Assembly (NCBI RefSeq): GCF_000226955.1
Contig: NZ_AGFU01000016.1
Coordinates: forward strand, 82,358 to 146,357
Origin: Sphingomonas elodea ATCC 31461
Lineage (GTDB): Bacteria; Pseudomonadota; Alphaproteobacteria; Sphingomonadales; Sphingomonadaceae
DNA: 64,000 bases
Reading direction: 5' to 3'
The first letter of the stretch is position 1; every line of letters starts with the position of its first letter. The notes below the pieces were generated by a model. The model worked only from the letters and a program-made list of their open reading frames with translations, was not told the DNA's origin and ran no database searches. The position numbers and the translations under genes were made by a program. Below, piece after piece: positions 11,338 to 20,618 of this stretch.

Positions 11338-12452
11338 GCATTCAGATCAGCGCCGCGTTCGACAGCGGCAACATCCGCGTGGTCGCCATCGAAGGCGACC
11401 GGGTCGACTGCGAGATCGTCCTCGATCACGAGTCGGACTTCTTCCAGTGGTTCCACTTCCGCGTCGCCGGCGCGAAGGGGCGGACGCTGACCTTCCGCAT
11501 CCTCAATGCGGCGAGCTCGGCCTATCCGTTCGGCTGGCCGGGCTACAAGGCGCGCTGGTCGGCCGACCGCGAATCGTGGCGGATGACCGATACCGACTAT
11601 GCCGGCGGCATCCTCAGCTTCACCCACCATTTCCAGACCGACATCGCCTGGTTCGCCTATTTCGCGCCCTATTCGATGGAGCGGCACCATGATCTGGTCA
11701 GCCGCATCGCGCTGCAGGACGGCGTGACTCACCGCGAGCTGGGCACGACGCTCGACGGCCAGCCGATCGACTGCCTGACGATGGGCGAAGGCCCGAAGCA
11801 GGTCTGGCTCTATGCCCGCCAGCATCCGGGCGAGAGCATGGCCGAATGGTGGATGGAGGGCGCGCTGGAGTTCCTCACCGACGAGGACAATGCGGTGGCG
11901 CAGGCGCTCCGCAGCAAGGCGACCTTCCACTGCGTGCCGAACATGAACCCGGATGGTTCGCGGCGCGGCCATTTGCGCACCAATGCGGCAGGCGTGAATC
12001 TCAACCGCGAATGGCACACCCCCACGCCCGAGCGCAGCCCGGAAGTGCTGGCGGTGCGCAACCGGATGGACGAGACCGGCGTGCATTTCGCCATGGACGT
12101 GCACGGCGACGAGGCGATCCCGGCCAACTTCCTCGCCGGATTCGAAGGCATCCCGAGCTGGACCGACGAACTGGGCGAGAAATTCTACGAGTTCGGCCGT
12201 CGCCTTGCTGCGCACACGCCCGATTTCCAGACCGAGCTCGGCTATGACAAGGCGCCGCCGGGCCGGGCCAACCTGGCGATGTCGACCAACCAGCTCGCCG
12301 AGCGGTTCGGCGCGGTGTCGATGACGCTGGAAATGCCGTTCAAGGACCATGACGCCAATGCCGACCCCGAGTTCGGCTGGTCGCCGATCCGCAGCAAGCT
12401 GCTCGCCCATGCCTGCCTCGAAACGCTGGCGGGCATGATCGACACGCTGTGA
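11334..12452 (+). CDS. M14-family zinc carboxypeptidase (cytosolic carboxypeptidase-like)
   Basis: Predicted metallocarboxypeptidase of 372 residues. An N-terminal beta-sandwich domain (about residues 1-125) precedes the catalytic domain, as in the bacterial CCP/AGBL-like branch. Zinc ligands are visible as H164-x-x-E167 in ARQHPGES and a later His in MDVHGDE, and the substrate-binding NPDGSRRGHLRTN and VNLNREW segments are intact. No signal peptide, so it is cytosolic. It overlaps both neighbours by 4 bases. Substrate unknown; bacterial members are poorly studied. Confidence 0.88.
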   Translation: MSIQISAAFDSGNIRVVAIEGDRVDCEIVLDHESDFFQWFHFRVAGAKGRTLTFRILNAASSAYPFGWPGYKARWSADRESWRMTDTDYAGGILSFTHHFQTDIAWFAYFAPYSMERHHDLVSRIALQDGVTHRELGTTLDGQPIDCLTMGEGPKQVWLYARQHPGESMAEWWMEGALEFLTDEDNAVAQALRSKATFHCVPNMNPDGSRRGHLRTNAAGVNLNREWHTPTPERSPEVLAVRNRMDETGVHFAMDVHGDEAIPANFLAGFEGIPSWTDELGEKFYEFGRRLAAHTPDFQTELGYDKAPPGRANLAMSTNQLAERFGAVSMTLEMPFKDHDANADPEFGWSPIRSKLLAHACLETLAGMIDTL

Positions 12453-12907
12453 TCGCGATCCGGGAAGGCGGGCTGGACGACGTGCGGGTGCAGGATCTGC
12501 TGCGCCTGCACGCGACGGGCATGCTCGCCAACTCGCCGGCGGAAAGCTGCCATTTCCTCGACCTTTCGGGCCTCCAGGCGGCGGACGTGACCTTCTGGAG
12601 CGCCTGGGAGGGCGCGGATGCGATCGGCATGGGCGCGCTCAAGCAGCTCGACGCGACGCACGGCGAGGTGAAGTCGATGCGCACGGCCCCGGCGCACGTC
12701 GGCCGGGGCGTGGGCACGGCGATGCTGGAGCATATCCTCGCCGCCGCCCGCGGGCGGGGGATGACCCGTCTCAGTCTGGAGACGGGGACGGCCCCGGCCT
12801 TCGAACCGGCGATCCGGCTCTACACCCGCTACGGCTTCCTCCCCTGCCCGCCCTTCGGCGACTATCGCGAGGATCCCCACAGCCGCTTCCTGACGCTGGC
12901 ACTGTAG
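12449..12907 (+). CDS. GNAT-family N-acetyltransferase
   Basis: A 152-residue acyl-CoA-dependent acetyltransferase. The acetyl-CoA-binding motif appears as 'RTAPAHVGRGVGTAMLEHIL' followed by 'LSLETGTAPAFEPAIRLYTRYGF', close to the YsnE/PA2271 group. It starts with GTG overlapping the peptidase stop codon. It could modify an amine released by the peptidase, but this is inference from the operon only. Confidence 0.88.
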   Translation: MIAIREGGLDDVRVQDLLRLHATGMLANSPAESCHFLDLSGLQAADVTFWSAWEGADAIGMGALKQLDATHGEVKSMRTAPAHVGRGVGTAMLEHILAAARGRGMTRLSLETGTAPAFEPAIRLYTRYGFLPCPPFGDYREDPHSRFLTLAL

Positions 12908-13260
12908 GCGCGGCGCCGGAGACCGAAGTTTAGGACGTTTAGGCGTTCGCGCGTTTCAGCCGGTCGCGCGACGGGGCGTAGCGGGTAAGCGAAGTTTTTT
13001 AGTGGGCACCTCGACGGTGGGGGTGAACCGGCGGATGCGATAGCCGTCACCCTGCGGCACTAGGAGGGCAGTTTCGGCCAAATTGTTTTCCGCCGCCGGC
13101 GCCTCGCAGAGCCCGTCGCGAGATCGCTGTCGAACAGCGTCACCGCAGCCGGCTTGCCTGCGAAGCGCCTTGTGGTGAACGAGGCCCGCTGAAAAGCACG
13201 CGCTTCCACGCCGCGCAGGCCAACAGCCGAACAACGATGCGGACAGCCTCGGCGATACCT
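12908..13260. other. 353-bp gap without a supported gene
   Basis: Reading frames here lack a plausible RBS, recognisable motif or family similarity. The minus strand stays open for part of the way downstream of the 72-residue gene, and the codon pattern is mixed, which may mean decayed coding sequence. Nothing can be assigned. Confidence 0.4.
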
Positions 13261-13479
13261 TCAAGCGAACAGAGACAGCGCCCCGCTCTCCAGCGCTTCC
13301 GGGATCGACAGCCGCTCGCCGGGCTCGCGCAGGTGGGCGGTAGGCTCCGGCACCAGGTTCCACGGCGTTACCACCGCGTCGCACCAGGCGGTGAACAGGC
13401 CCGAAGACCAGGCCCGGATGCTCTCTTCCGCTTCGGGCAGGGTGCCCGCGGCGAGGTTCGGTTCCAGCTGCATCGTCAT
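13261..13479 (-). CDS. Small hypothetical protein (72 aa)
   Basis: A short gene with a good Shine-Dalgarno (AGGGAG) before the ATG and GC3-rich codon use like its neighbours. The product is acidic and soluble, with a tryptophan-containing core (IRAWSSGLFTAW, TPWNLVPEP) and no signal peptide or membrane segment. No family recognised. A second in-frame ATG two codons downstream is a possible alternative start. Confidence 0.55.
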   Translation of the reverse strand: MTMQLEPNLAAGTLPEAEESIRAWSSGLFTAWCDAVVTPWNLVPEPTAHLREPGERLSIPEALESGALSLFA

Positions 13480-13575
13480 CGTTCCCGCTCCCTGTCAGCG
13501 TGTTCGATCCCGCACTCCCCCGAGTCCCGCTCCTTATACCCCCAAACCTAGAGGAATGCACGGTAGTGCAATCGT

Positions 13576-14193
13576 TTAGCCTGCACCCATACCGGCTGCG
13601 AAGGCGATTCTGAGGGCCTCGGACAGGCTCTTGGCGCCCAGCTTGGCCATCACATTGGCGCGGTGGACTTCCACCGTGCGTGCCGAGATGCCGAGATCAT
13701 AGGCGATGGTCTTGTTCGGATAGCCCTGCGCCAGCCCTTCGAGCACTTCGCGCTCGCGCACGGTGAGCGCGCCGAGCAGCGTTTCGGCGTCCGCCGCGCG
13801 GGTCTTCACGTCCTCGGCCGCTTCCAGCCGCTCGAAACCCCGGTTGATCGCGTCGATCAGCGCGCGGGCCTCCATCGGCTTTTCGAGGAAGTCGACCGCG
13901 CCGGCCTTCATCGCCTTCACTGCCAGCGAGACATCGCCGTGCCCGGTCAGCACGATCACGGGCAACGCAATGCCGCGCGCATGGAGTTCCTGCTGCACCT
14001 CCAGCCCGTCCATCTCCGGCATGCGCACGTCGAGCAGCACGCAGCCCGGCTCGACATGCCGCGCCTCCTTGAGAAAGGCGACGCCCGAGGGCCAGGTCTG
14101 CACCGCGAAGCCCGAGGTCTTGAGCATGAAGCTGGCGGAGCGGCGGACGCCGTCCTCGTCATCGACGATATGGACGAGGCGCTTGTCGGTCAC
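13576..14193 (-). CDS. fixJ: FixJ-type response regulator
   Basis: Two-domain transcriptional regulator of 205 residues. Receiver domain residues 5-120 carry the acidic DDED at 11-14, phospho-acceptor Asp55 in VLLDVRMP, and Lys in EKPME. The C-terminal LuxR/FixJ helix-turn-helix covers about 140-200, including LTVREREVLEGLAQG. The start is GTG and overlaps the kinase stop codon by 4 bases, so it is the output of the adjacent FixL-like kinase. In rhizobia FixLJ switches on micro-aerobic genes; the targets in this organism are not visible. Confidence 0.93.
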   Translation of the reverse strand: MTDKRLVHIVDDEDGVRRSASFMLKTSGFAVQTWPSGVAFLKEARHVEPGCVLLDVRMPEMDGLEVQQELHARGIALPVIVLTGHGDVSLAVKAMKAGAVDFLEKPMEARALIDAINRGFERLEAAEDVKTRAADAETLLGALTVREREVLEGLAQGYPNKTIAYDLGISARTVEVHRANVMAKLGAKSLSEALRIAFAAGMGAG

Positions 14194-15959
14194 GGACTAT
14201 TCCCTTCTTCTACGTGGACGAGGGTGAAGTGGAAGCAGCTGCCGCCGCCCTCGCGCGGCTCCAGCCAGATGCGGCCGCCATTGGCCTCGACGATGGTGCG
14301 GCAGATCGAGAGGCCGAGGCCCATGCCGTCGGCCTTGGTGCTGTGAAAGGCGCGGAACAGATCCTCGGCCACCGCGGGGGCGACGCCGGGGCCGGTATCC
14401 GCCACCGTCACCCGCACGAAACCGGGCGATTCGACGCGGCTCGAGATGGCCAGCCGCCGCTCGGGCATTTCGGCCATCGCCTCGATCGCGTTGCGCATCA
14501 GGTTGATCAGCACCTGCTGGATCTGGATGCGATCGACCAGCACCGGCCCGGCATGGGGATCGAACCGGAATTCGGCGGCCACGCCCTTCTCGCGCGCGCC
14601 GATCAGCGCGAGCTTGCAGGCTTCGTCGACCAGATCGGGGATGTGCTCGACACTCTTCTCCACCTCCCCGCGCGCGACGAATTCGCGCAGGCGCCGCACG
14701 ATGGTGCCCGCACGCAGCGCCTCCTGCGCGGTATCGTCCAGGGCCTCGCGGATCATCGGCAGGTCTTGCGCGTCGCTCGCCTCAACCAGGTTGGCGACGC
14801 CGCGCACATAGTTGACCACCGCGGTGATCGGCTGGTTGAGCTCGTGCGCCAGCGTCGACGCCATCGTCCCCATCGCGCTCACCCGCGCGGCGTGGATCAG
14901 GCCCGAACGCAGCTCCTCGATGCGCTGCTCGGCCCGCTGCTTGTCGCTCAGATCGCGGATGAAGCCGGTGAAGACGCGCTCGCCCTCGGTGATCGCCTCG
15001 CCGACCGACAGCTCGATCGGAAAGGTGGTGCCGTCGCGGCGCCGGGCGGTGACGGTGCGGCCGGTGCCGATGATCCGCCGTTCGCCGGTGTCCAGATAGT
15101 GGCGGATATAGCCGTCGTGCCGCGCCCCGTCCCCGGCGGGCATCAACAAGCTCACATTCGCGCCGACCACCTCGTCCTCGGCATAGCCGAACAGCCGCTC
15201 GGCGGCCGCGCTGAACGAGAGGATGTTGCCGCGTTCGTCGATGATCACCATCGCGTCGAGCACCGTCGCCAGGATCGAGCGGAGATGGTTGGCGGCGGCG
15301 GTCGCCTGGCGCTCGCTGGCGCGCTGCTCGGTGATGTCGCGGATCACCTTGCCGAAGCCGCGCAGCCGCCCGTCCGGCCCGAGCAGCGGCGTGATCAGCA
15401 CCTGGGCCAGAAACTCGCTGCCATCCTTGCGGAGCCGCCAGTCCTCGTCCTCGAACTTGCCGTCGCGCAGCGCCGCGTCGAGATCGGCGCGCGGCTTGCC
15501 GGCGGCGACGGCGGAAGGCGGGTAGAACAGCGCCATGTCGCGCCCCAGCACCTCTTCCTCGCCCCAGCCCTTCAGCCGGCGGGCACCTTCGTTCCAGAAG
15601 GATACGCGGCCCAACGGATCCACGGTGTAGATCGCGTAGCCCACGGCGCCGTCGATCAGCAGATTGAGCTCGGCGGCGAGTTCGTCGGCGCGGTCGGCAC
15701 GGCGGCGGGCATCGGCCTCCTCGGCGCGCAGGCGGCGACGCAACGCCCGGCTGTACGACGCCAGCAACAGGATCGCGGCGGCCCAGGCGAGCAGCACGCC
15801 GACCAGCACATAGCGCTCGCCGCGGGACACCAACGGCGCGAGCGCGAGGCCCGAGACCAGCAGCAGCAGCGTCGCCAGTGCCTCGGGCGCGCGCTGCCGC
15901 ATCCGGTCGCGCAGCGCCACGGGTGCCGGCGTCTCGAACTGCGGCAGCGGAAAGTTCAT
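14190..15959 (-). CDS. fixL: FixL-type PAS sensor histidine kinase, probable haem oxygen sensor
   Basis: A 589-residue inner-membrane kinase. Two membrane helices (about 28-44 and 50-70) are followed by a first PAS domain (95-215) and a second PAS domain (225-345). The second keeps the FixL haem pocket: His281 in ARHDGYIRHY and the IIGTGR arginine at 301, then RRRDGTTFPIELSVGE. The HisKA box has phospho-His372 in STLAHELNQPITAVVNYV, and N and G boxes follow (NLMRNAIEAM, DTGPGV, GMGLGLS). It probably phosphorylates the adjacent FixJ when haem-bound oxygen is lost. The extra PAS domain may take a second input. Confidence 0.92.
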   Translation of the reverse strand: MNFPLPQFETPAPVALRDRMRQRAPEALATLLLLVSGLALAPLVSRGERYVLVGVLLAWAAAILLLASYSRALRRRLRAEEADARRRADRADELAAELNLLIDGAVGYAIYTVDPLGRVSFWNEGARRLKGWGEEEVLGRDMALFYPPSAVAAGKPRADLDAALRDGKFEDEDWRLRKDGSEFLAQVLITPLLGPDGRLRGFGKVIRDITEQRASERQATAAANHLRSILATVLDAMVIIDERGNILSFSAAAERLFGYAEDEVVGANVSLLMPAGDGARHDGYIRHYLDTGERRIIGTGRTVTARRRDGTTFPIELSVGEAITEGERVFTGFIRDLSDKQRAEQRIEELRSGLIHAARVSAMGTMASTLAHELNQPITAVVNYVRGVANLVEASDAQDLPMIREALDDTAQEALRAGTIVRRLREFVARGEVEKSVEHIPDLVDEACKLALIGAREKGVAAEFRFDPHAGPVLVDRIQIQQVLINLMRNAIEAMAEMPERRLAISSRVESPGFVRVTVADTGPGVAPAVAEDLFRAFHSTKADGMGLGLSICRTIVEANGGRIWLEPREGGGSCFHFTLVHVEEGNSP

Positions 15960-16318
15960 CGCGCCAGCGCGCCGAGCAGTTCGATCCGGCCGACCGGCTT
16001 CTTCACCACATGCGCGAAACCGGCGGCGCGGGCGGCATCGTCCAGCTCGGCGTGGCTTTGCCCGATCAGGATCGCCCGCCCCTGCCAGCCGCGCTGCGCC
16101 AGCTGCCGCAGCAGGTGGATCGCATCGCCGTCGACCAGGTCACGCGCGATCAGCAGCGTGCGGATCTGGTCGAGCGTCGCCTCCGCCATCGCAGCGGCGG
16201 CCGAGGCGAAGGCGCGTACCTCCATGCCGCAACCCTGCAACAGCAATTGCACCGCGCGTCGCGATTCGTCCTGAGAATCGACCAGCAGCACGCGCTCGCG
16301 GGGCGCGCGGCTCGGCAT
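15956..16318 (-). CDS. Stand-alone receiver domain, atypical
   Basis: A 120-residue response-regulator receiver with no output domain. The candidate phospho-acceptor is Asp60 in LLIARDLVDG and the conserved Lys is in KKPVG (107). The acidic pocket near residue 14 is weakened (LLVDSQDE), so phosphorylation may be altered. ATG 16318 was chosen for its GGAGG 8 bases upstream; a more upstream ATG has no RBS. It is the first gene of the unit and overlaps fixL by 4 bases, so it may act as a phosphate sink or modulator of the FixLJ pair. Confidence 0.85.
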   Translation of the reverse strand: MPSRAPRERVLLVDSQDESRRAVQLLLQGCGMEVRAFASAAAAMAEATLDQIRTLLIARDLVDGDAIHLLRQLAQRGWQGRAILIGQSHAELDDAARAAGFAHVVKKPVGRIELLGALAR

Positions 16319-16452
16319 GGGAGCGCCCTCCTTCATGCGCGAGACTCCGGGGACGCAAGGGTGGGGACAAGGCAGACGCTGAAACGCATGTCGCCAAAAT
16401 ACGGACTGCGAATCTGCAGCGGCATGCGGATTGGTACGTATTGCCGCGCGGT

Positions 16453-17097
16453 TCAGCGCGAATAGCGCTCCTCGGCCCAAGGATCGCCGCGCAGGTGATA
16501 GCCGTTCACTTCCCAGAAGCCAGGGCGGTCACGCCCGATCAGCTCGATGCGCGAAATCCATTTCGCACTCTTCCAGAAATAGAGATGCGGCACCACCAGC
16601 CGCGCCGGGCCGCCATGATCGCGGTGGAGCGGCCTGCCCTCCCAGCGATGCGCGATCAGCGCGTCGGGCGCGGCGAAATCGGCGAGCAGCAGGTTGGTGG
16701 TATAGCCGTCATAGCCGTGGAGCATCACCGCCGCAGCTTCCGCGCGCGGCTCGACCATCTCGAGCAGCCGCGCCGTCGCCACGCCCGCCCAGCGATTGTC
16801 GTAGCGCGACCAGCTGGTGACGCAGTGGATGTCGCTCACCCGCTCGTCGGTGGCCAGCGCCTCGAAGGCGGGCCAGTCGAGCGTCAGCGGCCGGGCGACC
16901 ATGCCGTCGATGGTGAGGCGCCAGCGCTCCGGCCGCACCTCGGGCTGGCGGCCGAGATCGAGCACCGGCCAGTTGGTCACCAGATGCTGCCCTGGCGGCA
17001 GCCGATCGGCCTCGGGGCGCGACGTACGCCCGGTGAGGAACTTGCCCGCCTCGGCCCAGGCGCGCTTGGAGCGGGTAAGCTTGCTGTCCTCGTCCAT
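16453..17097 (-). CDS. YedY/sulfite-oxidase-fold molybdopterin oxidoreductase
   Basis: A 214-residue enzyme with the sulfite oxidase molybdopterin-binding fold. The molybdenum-ligating Cys is in IHCVTSWSRYDNRWAG; nearby 'VMLHGYDGYTTNL' and 'HLYFWKSAKWISRIEL' match the family. There is no twin-arginine signal, so unlike exported MsrP/YedY it appears cytoplasmic. The ATG at 17097 has a GAGG box 6 bases upstream; a GTG four codons earlier is less likely. Physiological substrate unknown. Confidence 0.9.
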   Translation of the reverse strand: MDEDSKLTRSKRAWAEAGKFLTGRTSRPEADRLPPGQHLVTNWPVLDLGRQPEVRPERWRLTIDGMVARPLTLDWPAFEALATDERVSDIHCVTSWSRYDNRWAGVATARLLEMVEPRAEAAAVMLHGYDGYTTNLLLADFAAPDALIAHRWEGRPLHRDHGGPARLVVPHLYFWKSAKWISRIELIGRDRPGFWEVNGYHLRGDPWAEERYSR

Positions 17098-17111
17098 CGT
17101 ACGCCTCACTG

Positions 17112-18488
17112 TCAGGCCGGCTTCCGCTCGCCGGCGATGGTCGGCAATAGCTCGGAGACGGTCGGGTGGATGGGCACGGCGTGGGACAGGTCCGTGGCCG
17201 TCCCCTGCTTCACCATCAGGTCGAGCACGCCGTGGATCGCCTCGTCGCCGCTGGTACCGAGGATCGCGCCGCCGAGGATGCGGCCGCTATCGGCATCGCT
17301 CACCAGCTTCATGAAGCCGAGCGTCTCGTCCTTCTCGACCGCGCGGCCCACCCGCGTCATCGGCCGCCGGCCGACCTCGATGCGGTGACCGGCCTTCTTC
17401 GCCTGCGCCTCGCCCATGCCGACGCGGCCGAGGGGTGGATCGATATACAGCGCATAGGCGGGGATACGGTCGGTCACCTTGCGGTCGGCGCCGGCCAGCA
17501 GATTGTCGGCGACGATCTCGAAGTCGTTATACGCGGTGTGGGTGAAGGCGCCGCGGCCGTTGCAGTCGCCCAGCGCCCAGATGTGCTCGACATTGGTGCG
17601 GAGATAGTCGTCCACCTGCACATAGCCGCGCGCATCAGTCGCCACTCCTGCCGCGTCGAGCCCGAGATCGTCGGTATTGGGCGTGCGGCCGACCGCCAGC
17701 AGCACATGGCTGCCGAGCACCTCGGGACTGCCCTCGTGGCAGTCGACGCCGACGAGCACGTCCTCGCCTTGGCGTGCGAAGCGGATGCACTCGGCGCCGG
17801 TGCGGATCGCGATGCCTTCCGCTTCGAGGATGTCGTGCACCGCGTCCGAAATCTCGGGATCCTCGCGGCCGATCAGCGTGGGGCCTTTCTCGACGATCGT
17901 CACCTCGGCGCCGAAGCGGCGGAACATCTGGCCGAACTCGAGGCCAATATAGCTGCCGCCGACAACCACCAGGTGGCGCGGCACCGCATCCAGCTTCAGG
18001 ATCGTGCTGTTGGTGAGGAAGGGTACGTCGTTCACGCCGGGCATGTCCGGCACCAGCGCGCGGCCGCCGACGTTGAGGAAGATGCGGTCCGCCTCCAGCA
18101 CCGCGTCGCCGACGCGCACACGGTGCGGCGATTCGAAGCGCGCATGGCCGAAGAACAGCGTGCAGTGCGCCATGCCGTCGATCCATTGGCGCAGCGACGC
18201 GCGCGAGTCGGCGGAGATCTTGTCCGCCCGCGCGCGCACCTTCGCGAAGTCGATGCCCACCGCACCGCCGATTATCACGCCGAAATCGGCGGCCCGCCTG
18301 GCCATGTGCGCGGCATAGGCGCTGGCGACCCAGGTCTTGGTCGGCTTGCAGCCGGTGTTGACGCAGGTGCCGCCGAGTAGGTGCCGCTCGACCAGCGCCA
18401 CCGACATGCCGGCATCGCTCAGCCGCCCGGCAAGCGGGGTGCCTGCCTGGCCGGCGCCGAGGATGATCGCGTCGAACCTGCGGGTCAT
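17112..18488 (-). CDS. FAD/NAD-dependent disulfide oxidoreductase (mercuric reductase-like)
   Basis: Class I flavoprotein disulfide reductase of 458 residues. FAD-binding GAGQAGTPLAGRL lies at residues 11-23, the redox-active pair is in GGTCVNTGCKPTK near residue 40, a NAD-binding GGSYIGLEFGQMF is central, and the C-terminal dimer domain has IHPTVSELLP. It has neither the N-terminal metal-binding domain nor the C-terminal vicinal Cys of true MerA, so mercury reduction is not supported; the YkgC/RclA-like group is closer. It overlaps the DUF4126 gene by 4 bases, which suggests one unit. Confidence 0.9.
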   Translation of the reverse strand: MTRRFDAIILGAGQAGTPLAGRLSDAGMSVALVERHLLGGTCVNTGCKPTKTWVASAYAAHMARRAADFGVIIGGAVGIDFAKVRARADKISADSRASLRQWIDGMAHCTLFFGHARFESPHRVRVGDAVLEADRIFLNVGGRALVPDMPGVNDVPFLTNSTILKLDAVPRHLVVVGGSYIGLEFGQMFRRFGAEVTIVEKGPTLIGREDPEISDAVHDILEAEGIAIRTGAECIRFARQGEDVLVGVDCHEGSPEVLGSHVLLAVGRTPNTDDLGLDAAGVATDARGYVQVDDYLRTNVEHIWALGDCNGRGAFTHTAYNDFEIVADNLLAGADRKVTDRIPAYALYIDPPLGRVGMGEAQAKKAGHRIEVGRRPMTRVGRAVEKDETLGFMKLVSDADSGRILGGAILGTSGDEAIHGVLDLMVKQGTATDLSHAVPIHPTVSELLPTIAGERKPA

Positions 18489-18946
18489 AGCGAGGCGACC
18501 GCGAAGGCGCCGAGGGCGATGGCGGCGAGATCCTCGATCAGCGCCGCGGGCAGATCGGCGCCGAACGCCCGGCTCAGCCGCATCCGCGCCGCATGGCCCC
18601 CGAGGGTTCCGATCACCGCGCCCAGCACCCCGGCGGCGATGCACAGCGGCAGCGCACTCGCCACCAGCCCGATCGCCGCACCGCACAGCGCGCCCGAGAG
18701 CAGTCGTCCGATGAACCCCGGCGGCGCCTTGCGGCTGGGCGTGGTCGGCAGCTTGTCCGCGACAACTTCGCCGATCGCGAGCAGCGTGAAGATCCAGGGC
18801 GTGCCCCACCAGCCCATCCAGCCGAGCCACGTTCCCTCCAGCGGCAGCCAGCCGGCCGCCGCGGCCCAGGAGACCGCCATGGGCGCAGTCATGGTGCGCA
18901 TGCCGGCGACGATGCCGATCAGCAAGGCGAGGACAAGGGGCGGCAT
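18485..18946 (-). CDS. DUF4126 family membrane protein
   Basis: A 153-residue polytopic inner-membrane protein with four to five hydrophobic segments. The N-terminal ALLIGIVAGMRTMTAPMAV is diagnostic for DUF4126, and the middle carries EVVADKLPTTPSRKAPPG. ATG 18946 is preferred because GGAG sits 8 bases upstream. It precedes and overlaps the flavoprotein gene. Function of the family unknown. Confidence 0.85.
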   Translation of the reverse strand: MPPLVLALLIGIVAGMRTMTAPMAVSWAAAAGWLPLEGTWLGWMGWWGTPWIFTLLAIGEVVADKLPTTPSRKAPPGFIGRLLSGALCGAAIGLVASALPLCIAAGVLGAVIGTLGGHAARMRLSRAFGADLPAALIEDLAAIALGAFAVASL

Positions 18947-19107
18947 CGGCAGGTCTCCCATGGTTGCGCGCATCCAGCGCTTTTCCGCGCGCCTGCGCAA
19001 CTGGACTTGGGTATGGTCCTGCCGCCAACGAAACGACGCGACATGGGTTGCAACCCGCCACCGATTGAAGGATCAGGCAGGCCAACCAAGCCACAGGAGA
19101 ACCGGCC

Positions 19108-20220
19108 ATGAAGACCCGCGCCGCCGTCGCCTTCGAAGCGAAGAAGCCGCTGGAGATCGTCGAACTCGATCTGGAAGGCCCCAAGGCCGGCGAAGTGCTG
19201 GTCGAGATCATGGCCACCGGCCTCTGCCACACCGATGCCTACACGCTGGACGGCCTCGATTCGGAAGGGCTGTTCCCCTCGGTGCTCGGCCATGAAGGCG
19301 CCGGCATCGTCCGCGAGGTGGGCGCCGGCGTCACCAGCGTGAAGCCCGGCGACCATGTGATCCCGCTCTACACGCCCGAATGCCGCCAGTGTAAGTCGTG
19401 CCTCTCGGGCAAGACCAACCTGTGCACGGCGATCCGCGCCACCCAGGGCAAGGGGCTGATGCCCGACGGCACCACGCGGTTCAGCTACAAGGGCATGCCC
19501 GTCTTCCATTACATGGGCTGCTCGACCTTCTCGAACTTCACCGTGCTGCCCGAGATCGCGGTGGCGAAGATCCGCGAGGACGCGCCGTTCCAGACCAGCT
19601 GCTATATCGGCTGCGGCGTCACCACCGGCGTCGGCGCGGTGGTCAACACCGCCAAGGTCCAGGTGGGCGAGACGGTCGTCGTGTTCGGCCTGGGCGGCAT
19701 CGGCCTCAACGTGATCCAGGGCGCACGGCTGGCCGGCGCAGGCCAGATCATCGGCATCGACGTCAATCCGGACCGCGAGGAATGGGGCCGCAAGTTCGGC
19801 ATGACCCACTTCCTCAACACGCGTGGCATGTCGCGCGAACAGATCGTCGCCAAGGTGGTCGAGCTGACCGACGGCGGCGCCGACTACAGCTTCGATGCGA
19901 CCGGCAACACCGAGGTGATGCGCACCGCGCTCGAATGCTGCCATCGCGGCTGGGGCGAATCGATCATCATCGGCGTGGCCGAGGCGGGCAAGGAAATCAG
20001 CACCCGCCCGTTCCAGCTGGTCACCGGCCGCGTCTGGAAGGGCACCGCGTTCGGCGGCGCCAAGGGCCGGACCGACGTGCCGAAGATCGTCGACTGGTAC
20101 ATGAACGGCAAGATCGCGATCGACCCGATGATCACCCACGTGCTGGCGCTGGAGGAGATCAACAAGGGCTTCGACCTGATGCATGCGGGCGAGAGCATCC
20201 GCAGCGTCGTCGTCTACTGA
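19108..20220 (+). CDS. frmA: S-(hydroxymethyl)glutathione dehydrogenase (class III alcohol dehydrogenase)
   Basis: Zinc-dependent NAD enzyme that oxidises S-hydroxymethylglutathione, the spontaneous adduct of formaldehyde and glutathione. It has the normal 370 residues. Catalytic zinc residues lie in [12 protein letters not shown] and GHEGAGIV, the structural zinc is held by the four Cys of [15 protein letters not shown], and the NAD fold has [12 protein letters not shown]. The AGGAG RBS is well placed before the ATG. It leads a three-gene unit with the VOC protein and S-formylglutathione hydrolase, which performs the next step. Confidence 0.97.
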   Translation: MKTRAAVAFEAKKPLEIVELDLEGPKAGEVLVEIMATGLCHTDAYTLDGLDSEGLFPSVLGHEGAGIVREVGAGVTSVKPGDHVIPLYTPECRQCKSCLSGKTNLCTAIRATQGKGLMPDGTTRFSYKGMPVFHYMGCSTFSNFTVLPEIAVAKIREDAPFQTSCYIGCGVTTGVGAVVNTAKVQVGETVVVFGLGGIGLNVIQGARLAGAGQIIGIDVNPDREEWGRKFGMTHFLNTRGMSREQIVAKVVELTDGGADYSFDATGNTEVMRTALECCHRGWGESIIIGVAEAGKEISTRPFQLVTGRVWKGTAFGGAKGRTDVPKIVDWYMNGKIAIDPMITHVLALEEINKGFDLMHAGESIRSVVVY

Positions 20221-20234
20221 GAGGAGAGGAAACG

Positions 20235-20618
20235 ATGTTCAGTCACGTGATGCTCGGCGCCAACGATATCGCGGCGTCCAAGGCCTTTTACGACGCGGCG
20301 CTGGATGCGCTCGGCATCCCGGCGGGTCGCATCGATCCCAAGGGCCGGGTGCTCTACATACACGAGGGCGGCCTGTTCCTGCTGACCAAGCCGATCGACG
20401 GCGAGCCGGCCTGCCACGCCAATGGCGGCACGCTCGGCTTCAGGGCTGCGACCACCGAGGCGGCCGATGCCTGGCACGCCGCCGGGCTCGCGCACGGCGG
20501 CACCGCCTGCGAAAGCCCGCCGGGCTGGCGCGAGTCGCCATTCGGCGCGTTGTACCTCGCCTATCTGCGCGACCCCGCCGGCAACAAGCTCTGCGCGATG
20601 CACCGCAAGCCCGCCTGA
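20235..20618 (+). CDS. VOC/glyoxalase-fold protein
   Basis: A 127-residue vicinal-oxygen-chelate protein starting MFSHVMLGANDIAASKAFYDAAL, with a second half ending 'YLRDPAGNKLCAMHRKP'. One His near the start and one Glu or Asp near the end could bind metal. It sits between frmA and fghA, 14 bases after the first and overlapping the second by one base. VOC proteins in this place may help formaldehyde-glutathione handling, but the exact role is unknown. Confidence 0.88.
   Translation: MFSHVMLGANDIAASKAFYDAALDALGIPAGRIDPKGRVLYIHEGGLFLLTKPIDGEPACHANGGTLGFRAATTEAADAWHAAGLAHGGTACESPPGWRESPFGALYLAYLRDPAGNKLCAMHRKPA

Noticed and set aside
12956-13561. A 201-residue minus-strand gene
   Set aside because: Its first half overlaps the better-supported 72-residue gene in another frame, and the composition is that of a shadow frame. 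The second half could be decayed coding sequence but has no support.
14214-16274. Long plus-strand reading frame opposite fixL
   Set aside because: It is an antisense shadow of a GC-rich gene: His/Arg/Asp-rich composition, no RBS, and full overlap with a well-supported kinase.
17112-18488. Mercuric reductase merA
   Set aside because: The fold matches, but the N-terminal metal-binding domain and C-terminal vicinal cysteines are missing and no mer genes are near.
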